From NCBI RefSeq assembly GCF_030272615.1, contig NC_081407.1:379400179-379464178 (forward strand): 64,000 nucleotides of DNA, read 5' to 3'. The stretch comes from Cryptomeria japonica (taxonomy: Eukaryota; Streptophyta; Pinopsida; Cupressales; Cupressaceae). The translations under genes were made by a program, and so were the position numbers. How positions within the stretch are numbered: the stretch's first letter is position 1; every line of letters starts with the position of its first letter. The notes under the pieces are model-generated. The model was not told the origin of the DNA and ran no database searches. It saw only the letters and a program-made list of their open reading frames with translations. Shown one piece after another: positions 24,096-36,399 of the stretch.

Positions 24096-24660
24096 TGCAA
24101 CCTTTACCTTTGGTGATGTTGTCGGTGTCACAAAATAGAAGATAGTACCTACTCCTTTGACTTTGTGATTCGACTATATGGTCTATAATCATATTTGACT
24201 ATAGTTTCAAGAGTAAAACCAAGAAGTTAAAGGTAAAGGATTGTGATATTTAGCTTTGGAGATGATATTTGTGTTACAAGAGAAAAGATAATTATCTACT
24301 CCCTTGACTTGGTGATTTGACTATAAGGTCTGTAACCATATTTGACTTTAGTTTTGAGTAAGGATTTAAAGATAAAGGATCACAACCTTTATCTTTTGAG
24401 ATATTGTTAGTGCCATAGAAGAGAAGATAATTACCTATTCCCTTGACTTCATGATTTGATTATATGACCTATAATTATATCTAGCTATAATTTTGAATAA
24501 GATCAAGGAATTAAAGGTAAAAGATTGAGACCTTTACCTTTGAAGACATTGTCAATTTCGATAGTTCACCTTTGAAGACATTGTATATAATACCTACTCT
24601 TGACTTTGTTATTTGACTATATGGACGGAACAATGTCGATAGTTTTGACTATATTATGCT
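24003..24660 (+). repeat. Tandem array, ~145-bp unit, about 4.5 copies
   Basis: Units begin with TACCTACTCCxTTGACTT-like text at 24003, 24146, 24293, 24432 and 24591, spacings 139 to 159. Each unit has a GATTTGACTATATGGTC segment and a GATCAAGGAxTTAAAGGTAA segment. The array resumes at 25102 (TTTTGAGTAAGATCAAGGAG) after the insertion at 24662-25101. Confidence 0.88.
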
Positions 24661-24661
24661 A

Positions 24662-25101
24662 TAGGGGAAAGGACCCAGTAGTTGAGCACATTCTAATTCT
24701 TGTGATAGAAGTTGTTGATTTAATACCCCATACTTGGTGATTTAATGTCCAACTTTTGTACAACATTGCACCAATAGTTGTATGATAAGTATCAATAATT
24801 GAATGAAATATATCATTTGTTGTGAAAAGTAACCAATCATGTGATGCCACATTAGTTGCACAAGTATTGGGGCCCTTTTGCACACCTATTGGTCTCATTT
24901 TTTGGGGGGTTGTGTTGGACACCTTGTCAAAAAGCATGTTGATGTGGCATCATATTTGATGATGTGGCCCTGAAACCTTAGTTATAAGCAGGGGACTTAC
25001 AAAGTAAGCTGCTATAAAAAATTTGAAATGATTTGAAATTTCCACGTAGAATTTTGAGAAGCGTGAAGTTAGGGTGCACAGCTACCGAATCCTCTCCCCT
25101 A
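24662..25101. mobile_element. MITE-like insertion within the 145-bp array
   Basis: The ends TAGGGGAAAGGACCC and (reverse complement of the right end) TAGGGGAGAGGATTC are inverted repeats with three mismatches in 15. Array sequence stops at the left end and resumes at the right end, which proves a discrete insertion of about 440 bp. A TA dinucleotide at both ends fits a TA target duplication as in Tc1/mariner-type MITEs. A longer duplication is not evident. No transposase is encoded. Confidence 0.78.
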
Positions 25102-25326
25102 ATTTTGAGTAAGATCAAGGAGTTCAAGATAAAGGATTGCAACATTGACATTCTCGATGTCACACTAAAAAGGTGCAACTTGACTTCCCACAAACATTGA
25201 CAATGTCTAAAGTGGATAGTTTGATTATAAGTCGGTAATTGATTAGTGCAAAAAATTTCAAAGCATGCATAGAATTCAAAATGACGTTTCTTTTTCACCT
25301 TAGAATTTCTTTTTGTCACTAAGAAC

Positions 25327-25475
25327 TTAGCGATGGAAAACTGGACAAATTATGCTCAACTCTGGCTTTTTTTTTAATATAATTAAGTTCCAATGAATAT
25401 ACAACTGAAGAGTTATGGTGTTGTAGTCTATTTTCACACAATAATTTTGAAGAATGATAAATTTGAATTGGAAGA
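25327..25475 (+). pseudogene. 5' relic of an S-domain receptor-like kinase gene
   Basis: TAGCGATGGAAAACTGG followed by ACAAATTATGC matches the start of the intact kinase at 54616 (ATG plus the first codons MENWAK). CAACTGAAGAGTTATGGTG matches the signal-peptide end of pseudogene 1. Near 25440-25475, ACAATAATTTTGAAGAATG and AATTTGAATTGG match the codons for TIISKNGTFELG. Intervening bases are lost or scrambled. This is a ~150-bp relic of a fourth family member, visible only at DNA level. Confidence 0.75.
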
Positions 25476-25483
25476 CTTGAACA

Positions 25484-25556
25484 TTGTACCGAAAAACATT
25501 CAGCGGAAGGGCTTCTATAAATGCATTGTACCGGAAAACATTTAGCGGGAAACATT
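25484..25556 (+). repeat. Short direct repeat pair
   Basis: CATTGTACCG(G)AAAACATT followed by AGCGG occurs twice, about 40 bases apart, next to the kinase relic. Small local duplication. Confidence 0.7.
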
Positions 25557-25559
25557 GGA

Positions 25560-26399
25560 GGCTCTAGTTAGTATTTTAGTTATAAATTGATGCATCAAAT
25601 CACTATGCTCTGGTCTAAAAGTAAATAATTTTATTGATGGCTGTAAATGGAGGATAGAGGCACTTGAGATTAAAGGATTTTCACATCTGAAGCTAGCTTC
25701 TTGCTAACAAATGGTACTTTGCATTGGAAGCACTACATTTTAATCTATGTTCTTTCTATCAAATGTAGATAGTGATGAAGTATTAACATATTTAGAAGGC
25801 TCCATTTTGAATCTAGGATGATATTTAATGTAGATAAAATTCAATATGGATTACTATTTAGATAGTTTGGGAGATTTACGATGTGTGAGTTTCGAGAGAT
25901 GGGAATGTAGGAATGAGGATGAATTTAGTTCAAGAGTTATATATATTTATAAGGGTTATTAGGTAGTTTGATGCAGGTCAAGAATATTTCAAATGAATTT
26001 TTAAAAAAATCATTGATTCTATTTGATTTTGAATCATTGTATTAGTTTGTTTTATTTTTATTCCAGTGGGTCTTAAAAATGAGTTTCAAAATTTAATTTT
26101 TATCTTTGTAATAAAGTTATCATAATGATCTAGCAATTTTTTAGTCTTGCTATTATTACCACCTTTATAGTAAAGTCATCTTAGTGGTGTATAGGTTTTA
26201 TAGTGTTGTTATATACATTTAGAAGCTTGAACAAGTTCCATATTTATTTTATGTTAGTTACATCTCAAAAACTTTATATAAAGAGAAACATTTTAGAAAT
26301 TGTGTCTTCTTGCCACAACAAACATTATACAATCATATCTTGTTACACTTGAGACTTTGCAAATCAAAAAATAGAACATGGATACATACACTTACAAGA
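25560..26399. other. AT-rich spacer
   Basis: No supportable ORF, RNA or repeat element recognised over about 840 bases. Confidence 0.55.
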
Positions 26400-27990
26400 G
26401 AGGAAGAAAGTTTACACCTTTGGGAAAACCAATGGAATTAGCCTAGCAAAAAATTGTTGCCAATAAACTTATTAAACTTCCCAAGAATGATCCTTTTGAG
26501 CCTAGAATCAAACCATTGTGGTGGAGTGATAATGAAATTTGTGAATACCATAGCAGACATGGACATAAAACTAGCAGTTGCTACAAGCTTAAAAAACCTT
26601 ATCCAAGACCTTATTTATCAAGGTGACATTACTATTGAAAGAATCCTAAATGATTCACCTAATGAGGAATTAGGAATATGTCAAGATTCTCCTTCCAAGC
26701 ATGATCAAAATCATATACCTATGTCTAATAATGACTAATCTCAAAGTAAATCTTTCATCTCTCCCACCATTCCCTCATCCCCTAATGCTTTACAACAACA
26801 ATCCCCACTATCTTCATCAAACAATGAATCCAATGATGACACCTTTCAAGTTTACCCTCAAGGGCTATCCAGAATATAAATCCAAGGTAACCACTTCTTG
26901 ATCCCACCCATGATTCAAAAATCCTAGAACCAATGTCACCATGCACTTTATCTCCAATCAAAACCACTCAAGAGAGTCCCAAATTCAAGATCTAGTCCTA
27001 TCATGCCTAAACATGGACTCCATACAAGAACCCCCATGCATATCCAAACTCATAACCCATGTCAGGAGGATAATCCAAAGTATGAAGAAACAAGTCCTAA
27101 AATGAATCAAAATCAAGATCACAAAGAATTTCTATCCCATCCAATTTTTGACCAAGTTGCCATCTCCCTAGAATCTCATGATGATCCACTTTTACCTTTT
27201 TATTCCATTCATGATGATCCCACCATATCTTTTTACTCCATCCAATATGATGCCCGTACATCTCAAGAACAAAGGATCCTTCCAAGTACCACTCAAAATC
27301 AACTTCCTAAGAAAGATCGTGATATTCCTTCCATCCATTCCAATGATCTTATTTAAAATCAAGACCAAACAACCCTTTGCACTCCATCCAATGATACTCT
27401 TCCATGTGAAGATCAAAGTATCCCCTCATCTCCTTATGATAATCCTCCATATCCTCCTCAAGATCCTTTCATACCTCCTAATTCCCCTCATGATCCAAAT
27501 CCTCCTCAAGATCCCATCACCCCTATCCAAGCTATTCATGAACCCCTCACATATCAATTTGGTTCATCCACTTTCAGAAAATTGAGTTTACTTTATGAGC
27601 TTATCATTCCCTCCATACCATATCCTCCTCAAAATAAACTTGCATCATGTTTCAAAAGAAACAAGTATTTTATTGCTAAAAAGATTTGTCAAAGTATGCA
27701 TTATCAAGGAAAAGGGTTAGGCTTCCATGAATAAGGTATATTGGAACCCCTTGATATAAAAGAAAATCCAAATTGTCATGGATTTGGCTACATATCTCAC
27801 TCTAAAAATGTTGGTGTCCATTCAAAGTCTCACATCCCTCCATCTAAACCCAAACATGCACATCCACTATCCATTTAACCCCTAACTCACAATCCCCTTA
27901 CCCTACCATATATCAAGATCAACAAAGCCACATGTCCTTAAGAAGCTTCTAATCATCTACCTATATGAACTCATCCAGAATACCTCTATA
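26400..27990 (+). mobile_element. Ty3/gypsy fossil, gag region
   Basis: A decayed LTR-retrotransposon fragment. The recognisable part is a gag C-terminal region with a zinc-knuckle-like Cys/His segment (CEYHRRHGHKTSSC) followed by LKNLIQDLI, a pattern shared by plant Ty3 gag proteins. A long Pro/Ser/Asn-rich stretch follows. Near 27.7 kb is a short glycine-rich segment (GKGLGFHE) reminiscent of the G-patch-like motif some plant Ty3 elements carry between gag and protease. No LTRs, reverse transcriptase or integrase are recognised. It is clearly broken, with more than five interruptions, and looks old. Confidence 0.7.
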
Positions 27991-29817
27991 TCACTCTTAT
28001 CCATCCATGAATCCCAATTCTTTTGGAAGTAATTTGGATGTCAAGCATAAAATTAATATGTTCAAAAATCCATATATGCCCAAGGATCATAATGTCTCAT
28101 CTAAATGACATGAAATAAATAAATAAAAATTATCCAAAAACAAAAAGAAAACCCACAAAGGCTCATTAAGAAAGAAGAAAAATAAAAAACCACGTGGATT
28201 CCTAAGTTGCTCATAGAATCAATGAATTTCTAAAGAACCACAAAGGAAATAAAAATAAAAAGCCATGTGGATTCCCAAGTTTCTCACAAAAGACATGCAT
28301 CTAAAGGAAAAATTAAAATTGGCATCCAAACTTTCTATTCCAAAGGCTTCCTTCACTCATCCCTGTAAAAATCTCCCAAAAACCACTAGCTTAAATCCTC
28401 CATAATCTCATTCATCAATTTTGTGTCCTTATGTCCCAAAATCCTCATCCACTTCTCCATCAAAATTTCAAAATCCAAAATCCATTTTTTCTCCATCACT
28501 CTACCATCCCTCAAGATGAGTGGCAATGTTGATCATGCCAAATTTTCCATCCATCCCTACACAAACCTTCCAACACCTCATCCATTATCCAACACCTATT
28601 TTCTATCCTTTCATTCTTCCTATCCAATCCTTTGCATAAATCCTTAACCCTTCCATCTAATCATCCATTTCATCTCCTTTTACTATCACCTTACCAACAT
28701 TTGTGAGCATAGTTTCAATAGCCATGGTTGATTGTAGCACATATTTCAAGAGTACTATCTAAATAATGAGATTCTTGAGTCCTTCCTCCATCTCCTATCA
28801 TGCATCCTTTATCTTCCCAAAAATTAAAAAATGACAAAAAAAAGTAAAGAGAAATAATTTGTTCAATGGTGAAAACCACTTCTTCTAGTGCCTTGGGCAA
28901 GTACCATGATGAAAACTTTGCAAATAGGAATCATGTGTAATTCATTTTCCTCTTTCACTCTACACTTGGGGGAAAGTTTCATCCATGCTATCCTATCTAC
29001 CTCTTCCTCCATTATCCTTCATCCACTTTTATCTCTCATAGCCTCCATTATCTTTCCTACAGATATATCATGTCCTATGAATATATGTTTCCTTTAATGG
29101 ACATCATATCATGTCCTATAGATACATCTTTGGTGGTGGCCAATGACGTGGTGAATAGAATTGAGAAGTGGGAAGGCATGGAAGAGGAAATTAAGGAGCT
29201 CACTCCCTACAAAGGCGGATTGGAAGGATGGTAGGAGAGAGATGAGTAGAGTCATAGAGGAGCTTTAGGTTAACTAGATGAACCTCAAGAGGAAGATGGA
29301 TGAGATGATCATCTTAATGCAGAAAAGGAAAGAATGAACTATACCTCTCTTCAGGCCATTCAGGAGGAAATTGGCAAAAGGATTGGGAAGAAAAGGAGCC
29401 ACATGGAATTATCTTCATCGATTGTGATAGAGCTAACTGATTTTAGGATGAAGGCTACTCCAATGTCCCTTGTTATGTCTTCAAGAAAAGTCTCTTCTAA
29501 TTGTAGAACCAAACTACCCCCCACATTCCCTCTAATGCCTCTATTTAAAATCCATTCATTCCCTTATTCATTGTGTGATTGGTTTTATTTTGTGGTAGTG
29601 GTGTCAATATATAGCTAGAAATTACTTGCCACATCTTGAGTAAGGTTAACTTAACAAGAGTTAGGTCTTCCATGACTTGAGTTGTCAATTCAATCTATTG
29701 AGAGTTTATGTGCAAAAATGCATTCATTTCTTTAGAGAGTTGAAAGTTAATATGGAGGTAATTTTGGCATAGGTAAAAGAAACTCCTATGTGCCTTTACT
29801 CCTAGGTTTTGATTTAT
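27991..29817. other. Unassigned region, possibly further decayed element sequence
   Basis: It contains two imperfect ~105-base repeats around CACGTGGATTCC and CATGTGGATTCCC (about 28190-28330). A stretch at 29130-29620 has a charged, coiled-coil-like reading (VVNRIEKWEGMEEEIKEL and QAIQEEIGKRIGKK) that resembles in style the coiled-coil ends of the LINE A and B downstream ORFs but on the opposite strand. Nothing firm can be annotated. Confidence 0.4.
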
Positions 29818-29995
29818 AGTTAGCCATTAGTTTTTGATAAAGATAAACACATTTTACATGGACCCAAAACCAAGAGTTTTATAGAAATTGGCCATCAGCC
29901 AACCAAATAGAAACCAATAGAAAAATAGGGGAACACCCCAGATCAAGCTCAAAAGCAAAAAGAACAACAGGCAACAAAACAAAGCACAAACAAAC

Positions 29996-31563
29996 ACTCA
30001 ATTAAGCAAGTACACTAGCTCCTTGTTTTTCTGGATGGTAAGCTTTGTTGATTTCTTCCAAGTCCTCCATAATGAACCTGGAGGTACCCTTATTGTTGTT
30101 CCTACTTCTGGTCCTGGGACTAGGGTTGATAGTTTATTGCCACCCACAATAGAGTCTTCACCACCCAGTTCTTTCTTTCTATTACTGTCACTGAGAAAAT
30201 CGTTGTTAATAGGATTGGATCTGTACTCTGACACCATTGCATTGATCTTTTCCAGCCCCTCCATAATATTTCTCATGGCCTCATTGCTTATGTGTACCAG
30301 ATTCTTTAGATTATTCTTGATCTCCTCCATAGACTGCTCAACCTTCTCAATTCTTTGCTCATGATTATATTTGATAACCTCCACATCATGGGAAAGCTTC
30401 TATGCCATGATCATGAGCTTCTGTATTTTGTTAGGTTGAGGTGAATCAGTGAATATATCAATTATCTCTTTAATCCCCTCTTTGAGGGTATCAATCTCCT
30501 TCCCCGCTCACTTCCAGTAGTTCTCTTGGCTTCTAGTCATTTCCATCACCAGATTCATCAGAGTACTTTCCTTATGTAAGCCACTATCCACATCTTTAGC
30601 CAAAGTCCCCTGCTTCCTTCAGGACATGAAAACAAATGTCCAATTTGATATCGTGGTCCAAGGTCTTGGGACCATAGTCTTTAGCAACCAACTTCTTCTT
30701 TTTGGAATAAGGCTTAGTTTGAGAAACCATCTTGCTGGTCGATTTATATTTACTTGCAACCCATCTTGGGGGGTTCTTGCTACTATGGGTTCCAGGAGTG
30801 ACCAACATCTCACCCTTTTCAACTAACTTGTAATCAGGGTCAACAAGAGGTTTGGTGCTCCCACTATCTTCTATCTCCATATCTGTATCAGAGACATCTT
30901 GAACATCAGTATTAGGGATTTGGCCTTTCTTAGAGAGAGAGGGCAAAACTTCATGGGCTTTAGCATACTCCATAATGAGCACAATAAGCCCTTCATGGAG
31001 GACCGGATTATTCGGATTCTCCACATGTTTTTCTAGACTATTCTCCAAAGAAGAAACCAGATAGAATGGAATTGAAATAACTTTTCCATGCCTAAAGTGA
31101 TTTAAGATGGTAAAATGATAAGAAAAGATACTGGCATATCTACCATCAAGCGTAATGTACCTCATAATGACTTCGGCCATTTCCGCCCAAGGAGCCATTA
31201 GGTCCTTTCTGTTCTAGCCATCATCCACCATTTTATTAACTCTTAAACACTCCTTATCTTTATCAAAAAAATTTGCCATGTCTTCCTCCCTTGTTTTTCT
31301 ATCTCTGTAAAACCTTTTGTCATTCATAGCGAAACCTGTAACCATAGCCACCAAGGTTTCATCCACCTAAAATTTAGGACCATAAGCCCTCAAAACCACT
31401 TTCTTCCACCCATTGACAAATGTTTCCATGAGCAAAGGAGAAGGGCCATAGAGTCTTTCTAAGAAGGGAACCATCCCCCCATCAACAATTTCTTGCTACA
31501 CCTCCTTATTTTTCTTCCATTTATCAAAAGTGGGCTATGCTTTCCTATTCTTGTCCTCACCCA
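29996..31563 (-). pseudogene. LINE A downstream ORF ('ORF-X'), decayed
   Basis: Unknown protein of about 520 residues encoded 3' of the RNase H domain. The start is taken at 31563 (MGEDKNRKA), where the LINE B copy also has an ATG. The N-terminal domain reads ETFVNGWKKV, then VAMVTGFAMNDKRFYRDRK and IMRYITLDGRYASIFSYHF, followed by PFYLVSSLENS. A basic, Ser/Lys-rich middle follows, and the C-terminus (30384 onward) is a heptad-like coiled coil (EQRIEKVEQSMEEIKNNL). The same order occurs in LINE B with matching blocks (VTGLPMEGIKFYRDRK, FITLDGRYTRVYSYH). The longest clean piece is 30596-31198. Several stops and shifts break it. The coiled coil plus basic region recalls LINE ORF1 nucleic-acid-binding proteins, but the position is reversed. 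Function unknown. Confidence 0.7.
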
Positions 31564-31790
31564 TAATGGTCTAGGTCGCCAAACAGAAGCAAGAAATGGG
31601 TCACACAAGACAAGTCTCCAAACAAAAGAAGGACAGGGGCCACACAAGAAGACAGAAAATCTAGGCACATGGGAAGTTTCTAGATCTTCGAATAGGGAAA
31701 TTGAAAGGAAACCATTTCCCCCACAACTTAATCAAATCATGATTGCTCTTCATTAATTACCGCAAGTGGATGGTATCATCATATGCCAGG

Positions 31791-34700
31791 TCACACAAGT
31801 TTTTTTGGGAAAGAGTCCTGATTGGTCCACCATTTTTCTGCCACATAGTCCACCACCATATTGGCCAATAAATCTGCCACTTTATTGCCTTCCCGAAATA
31901 CGTGAGAGATTTTGAAATCATCCAACTCTTTAATCATATCACAACAATCTTTGATCAAGCTGGCAATAGTCCAGCTAGGATCCGTATGCCCATTCAAATA
32001 GTTGATAATGTTAAGTGAGTCAGATTCTAGCTAGACCTTTCTAAATCCTTCCCTTTTAGCCATGAGTATCCCTAAATTAGCAGCACTAGCCTCCGCAAAA
32101 ATGGTTGGACTGGGTACCCAGAGGGAGTGCCATTGCAGAAACTAGCAAACCTATATGATTTCTAGCCACTCCCCCACACCCAGTCAACCCAAGATTCCCT
32201 TTAGTCACCCCATCAACATTGATTTTAATCCATCCCATAGGGGGGATGCCATAGAACACTATGTCTACATTGTTTAATTTTATGCATAGGAATGGAGATA
32301 TTCCAGCCAATCTACCACCATTTGATAGTATCCCCCTCATCCTGGAGAGTAGGGAGGGGATGGTCATTCCTTCTACTGGGGTAGGAGTGAAGAAAATTCT
32401 CCTTGATAGAATTTCTAATTCTAATAGCCACTACAAGTGCAAGAGATTCCAAATCTCTAAATACTCTATTGTTTCTTTCTTTCCAAATAACCCAAGCAAT
32501 ATGAGGAAGAGACATATTCCAGAGGACTACCAAAGCCTGATTGTCAAAGCAACACTTCCATTCAAACCACAGCCTTTGAGCAGAATTATGGAAGACCCAA
32601 TTAGTGTTCTAGATATCAAGGAAGAAACTCCAGATATCCATGGCAAAAGAGAAGTGCAGCAATAGATGACCAACATTTTACATCGCCTCTTTGCATAGGA
32701 AGCATCTATTAGTAATAGGAAGACCTCTTTTGCAGAGATTTTCAATGGTAGAAATCTTACTCTGCATGAAAAGTCAAAAAAAGATGTTAATTTTTGGAGT
32801 TAAGAGCTTATTCTAGATACCAGGCCAGAAGGGGGAGGGAGAGAAACTTTTGGAGATGAACTTGTAGGCATCATCAACCTTGAATTTCCCTGAAGAGGAG
32901 AAATTCTAGAATACTTCATCCTCCACATGAGAACGAGGGATATGAATACAATTTAACCAAGGTTGCAAAGGTATCAAAGCATCATCCATAGATTTGAGAT
33001 CTAACCAGGCTCCATCTCTAATATAATCAATCACCCAGGATCCAATTTTTCTAAGACATAATTCTTTGAAAGGAGAAGCCCAAGTAGAATCTGAAAGGGG
33101 GTCATCACCAATCCACCAGTCCTCCCAAAATATGATTTTAGTTCCTTTCCCTAGCACCCATATACAACCATGAAAGATAATATTGGTGGAACCGAAGAAA
33201 TTGCTCCATAAATCAGAGACAGAGTTGGAAAGGTCATAAGATTCTAGCATGTTTTGGATACCCTGGATGTGGTATTTATGTTTGAAAATGTCAATCCATT
33301 CATTACTCTTTAAGACATCTCCACAATTGCTTGGCCATCAAGGCTTTATTGAAATCTCTCAGATTTCTAATGTCCAGCCCCCCTCATGGACTTGGGAAGG
33401 CAAACTTGTTTCCAAACCACAAGATGCAACGTATTCTTAGTTTCAGTCCTTGTCCATAATTTTTGTTTTGGAATTCTTTCCAATCTATTAGCAATTTTGA
33501 CAAGAATTTTGAATACTCATAGCATACACTGGGAGGCTTTGTAGCGTAGCTTTGAGCAGCTGGAGCTTACCAGCCTGGCTTAACAAAGCACCTTTCCACC
33601 TAGCTAGCTTATTCTAGAATCTGTCAATAAGATGCGCCTAGAAGGAATCTAGAGCTAGACCATGGGAGAGGGGAAGACCTAAATAAGAGTCAGGCATAAC
33701 CCCAACTTTACACCCCAGAATCATGACAATCTTCATTTTCCTGTGATCCAGGGTGTTGAAGAAAAAAATGGAACTTTTAGCCAGGATAAGTTTTTGTCCA
33801 GTACCTTCCTCATAAGTATCTAGAGTCTTTTTAAATTCTTATCTTCTTTAACCGAACTTCCCCCATCAACAAAGTATCATCCATGAATTGTTGGTGAGAA
33901 CAGGTAGAGGCCTGACAAGAGGGCCGTAAGCCCAAAAGATTACCTTTTCTAACTTCCCTTTGGATAATTTTACTGAGAGATTCACTCATCAAAATGAAAA
34001 GGAAAGGAGATAAAGGATCCCCCTGTCTAATGCCCCTCGACGCAGAGAAGAAACCAGAGGCAGTACAATTGATCAAGACTGAAAATTTGGGAGTGGACAC
34101 ACATTGATCAATAATCTGGATGAAGTTATCTCGAAATCCAAACGCCCTAAGGAATCTGAGAAGAAAACTCCAATTGACTCTATCAAAAGCTTTCAACAGA
34201 TCCAATTTCAGAAGAAAAAAAAAACCCAAGTTTTTTATTGATAGATAAGGAGTGAATGTTCTCATGCACCACAATTAGGGAACCTCCTAGGAACAAACCA
34301 ATTTTGGTATTTTAAAATTAAGAGGGGAGGTATTTCTTAACCCTGAGCACCAGGATATTGGTAAAAAAATTATAAATATAATTGCATAGACTAATAGGTC
34401 TAAAATCCTGAAAAAGAACAGGCATTAGGTTTCTTGGGAATGAGGACAAATAAGGTGGCATTCAGCTCCTTCAGAAGAGAGCGAGACCCAAAAAACTCTT
34501 ACGCTGCGATGACCACATCAGAGCCTAAAATCTGCCAAAAGTTTTGAAAGAAGAATAGAGGGAAACCATCAGGGCCATGGAATTTGTTACCTTTAAAAGA
34601 GAAGACAACATTGCAAACTTCATCATGAGTGGAGATTCTAATTAGCTACATGTTCATATCCTGAGAGACAATGTTGGGAAATTCTTGCAAGATCTCATCT

Positions 34701-35285
34701 CGGGCCAAAGCATTAAGAAGGTCATCAACTAAAAAGATATTAGTGAAGTAATTGATGGATTCCTTGCAAATCTCTTCATGCTTATCAATCCATCTCTGGC
34801 CAACCTAAATTTTATTGATTCTATTAGCAGCCCTGTGCTTGAGGGTCGTCATATGAAAAAACTGTATTTTTGTCACCACTTTTAAGCCATAAGGCTCTAG
34901 ATCTCCGCTTCCAGAAATCCTCCTCTTTGGAAATAATATCATGCAGTTTAGATAAAATCTCAATTTCTTTGTTCGAGACGTCATTATCAAACCCGAAATC
35001 TTGGATATACTTCTGAACCTCCTCAAGATCCTACTTGAGCTTATCTTTAATTTTGAAAATATTACCAAAAGAGGACTTGTTCCAACGTTGAATATTGGAT
35101 TTGACATTGGATAACTTCTTGGGAATACGAAACATGGTCGTACCTTGGATATCAATATTCCACCACTCCATAATTTTATCATGGATGTCAGGGGCCATCA
35201 GCCACATTTTCTCAAATCTGAAGGGGTATGCCTTTCTTCTAGACAACAAAATCATCGAAAGATAGATAGGGAAGTGATTAGATCC
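31791..35285 (-). pseudogene. LINE A ORF2 remnant (RT, zf-RVT, RNase H)
   Basis: In minus-strand order: the endonuclease end and linker (PFRFEKMWLMAPD, then WNKSSFGNIFKIKDKL) at 35255-34805; RT with FVLIPKKPNA and KLDLLKAFDRVNW, GIRQGDPLSPFLFILMSESL and QQFMDDTLLMG (catalytic Asp pair at about 33880); the connection region with WVLGKGTKIIFWEDWWIG (33250-32906); zf-RVT and PHIAWVIWKERNNRVFRD (about 32745-32312); RNase H with INVDGVTKGNLGLTGCGGV and the C-terminal HVFREGNKVADLLANM, ending at 31791. Several frame changes and stops make it non-functional. The family match to plant L1-type ORF2 is unambiguous. Confidence 0.9.
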
Positions 35286-35302
35286 TAATCAGTTAGCCAT
35301 TA

Positions 35303-36399
35303 TTTAATTTCACTTGGGATTATTATTAGTTGTTAATTCACTTTTGTCATGCAAAGCAATTAGTTGGAAGGTATGGTTAATCTATTTCAAATTTGTAGAT
35401 TTTATTGTGTATGATTTTGTGATTCATCTCTTAGTTGTTATGTTGAATGATAATTAAGTTTATCTCTTACTTCATTTTTTTACTAGAGTTAAAATACAAG
35501 TTTTAGACCACGTAACTTACGCACATTAATCATCACACATGGCTTAATTTATTAGTTCCAAGTAATTGATGTGATAACATAAAACAAAGCCAAAGAGAGG
35601 GACATTACACCAATGTTGTAAAAAAAATAAGTACAATACTAGACAGTATGGACATAGGTGAAAATGTTTTTAATTATGTTTAGGTTTAAGTGACAATAAT
35701 AGACATTACCATCTAAAAAAAGTTGATTTTTTTTTTAGCTAATTTTGCAAAAAAAGCTTTTAACCTTCACCTTTTATAGATTAAAAAGATGAGTATAAAT
35801 GTGAAATATAAGGAAATGCAAGGAAATAGAAATAGGCTAGGGAATATTATTAATGGTAATAGCTTCATGTAGGTATTTAAGTTTAGGTGCCCAATTTTTT
35901 TGTAAGTGGTACATACATTTGTATAGGTGCACATGACGTATATGAGTGCATAGATTTTAGGTGAATATTTGTCACTAGACAATGTGGATTATTGTGGGTG
36001 GTGTATTATTATTAGAAGAAGACATGTCAAGTGAGAAAGGAACAAAAAACATGAAAAATATATCAACAAAGTAACGCTCTATTCAATACTTAGTTTGTAA
36101 ATAGTGAATATGTTAGAGTTTTTGTAGTTTATATAATATTAGATGACTTTAGATTCAAATGATTAGAGTTATACAAACCACAAAAATATTATAATGAAAT
36201 GGTTGTGATTTATATGAAAGAGTAGGAGTGTGTTGGAGATAATCCTAGGACATTGCATATGGCATACAAAATAACATCTATATGAAATGATTATAAAAAA
36301 TCCACTTAAATAATAATATATTGTAACTTATATGGCTAACTATATTATTTTAGCCATAATAAATTAGGCATTTCTCATGTAGAAAGAGTGGGAGTTTAG
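35303..36399. other. AT-rich spacer
   Basis: No supportable gene or repeat unit recognised over about 1.1 kb. Confidence 0.55.

Larger units (their letters stand above)
29830..35290 (-). mobile_element. LINE A: 5'-truncated LINE with an ORF downstream of RNase H
   Basis: The element is bounded by exact 12-bp target duplications AGTTAGCCATTA at 29818-29829 and 35291-35302. Reading on the minus strand, it begins at the end of the endonuclease (GSNHFPIY), then the EN-RT linker, RT, zf-RVT and RNase H (to 31791), a ~226-base spacer, a second large ORF (31563 to about 29996), and a short 3' tail ending CTTTATCAAAAAC at 29830. The duplications show that the downstream ORF arrived in the same insertion. 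Both reading frames carry many stops and shifts. Confidence 0.9.
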
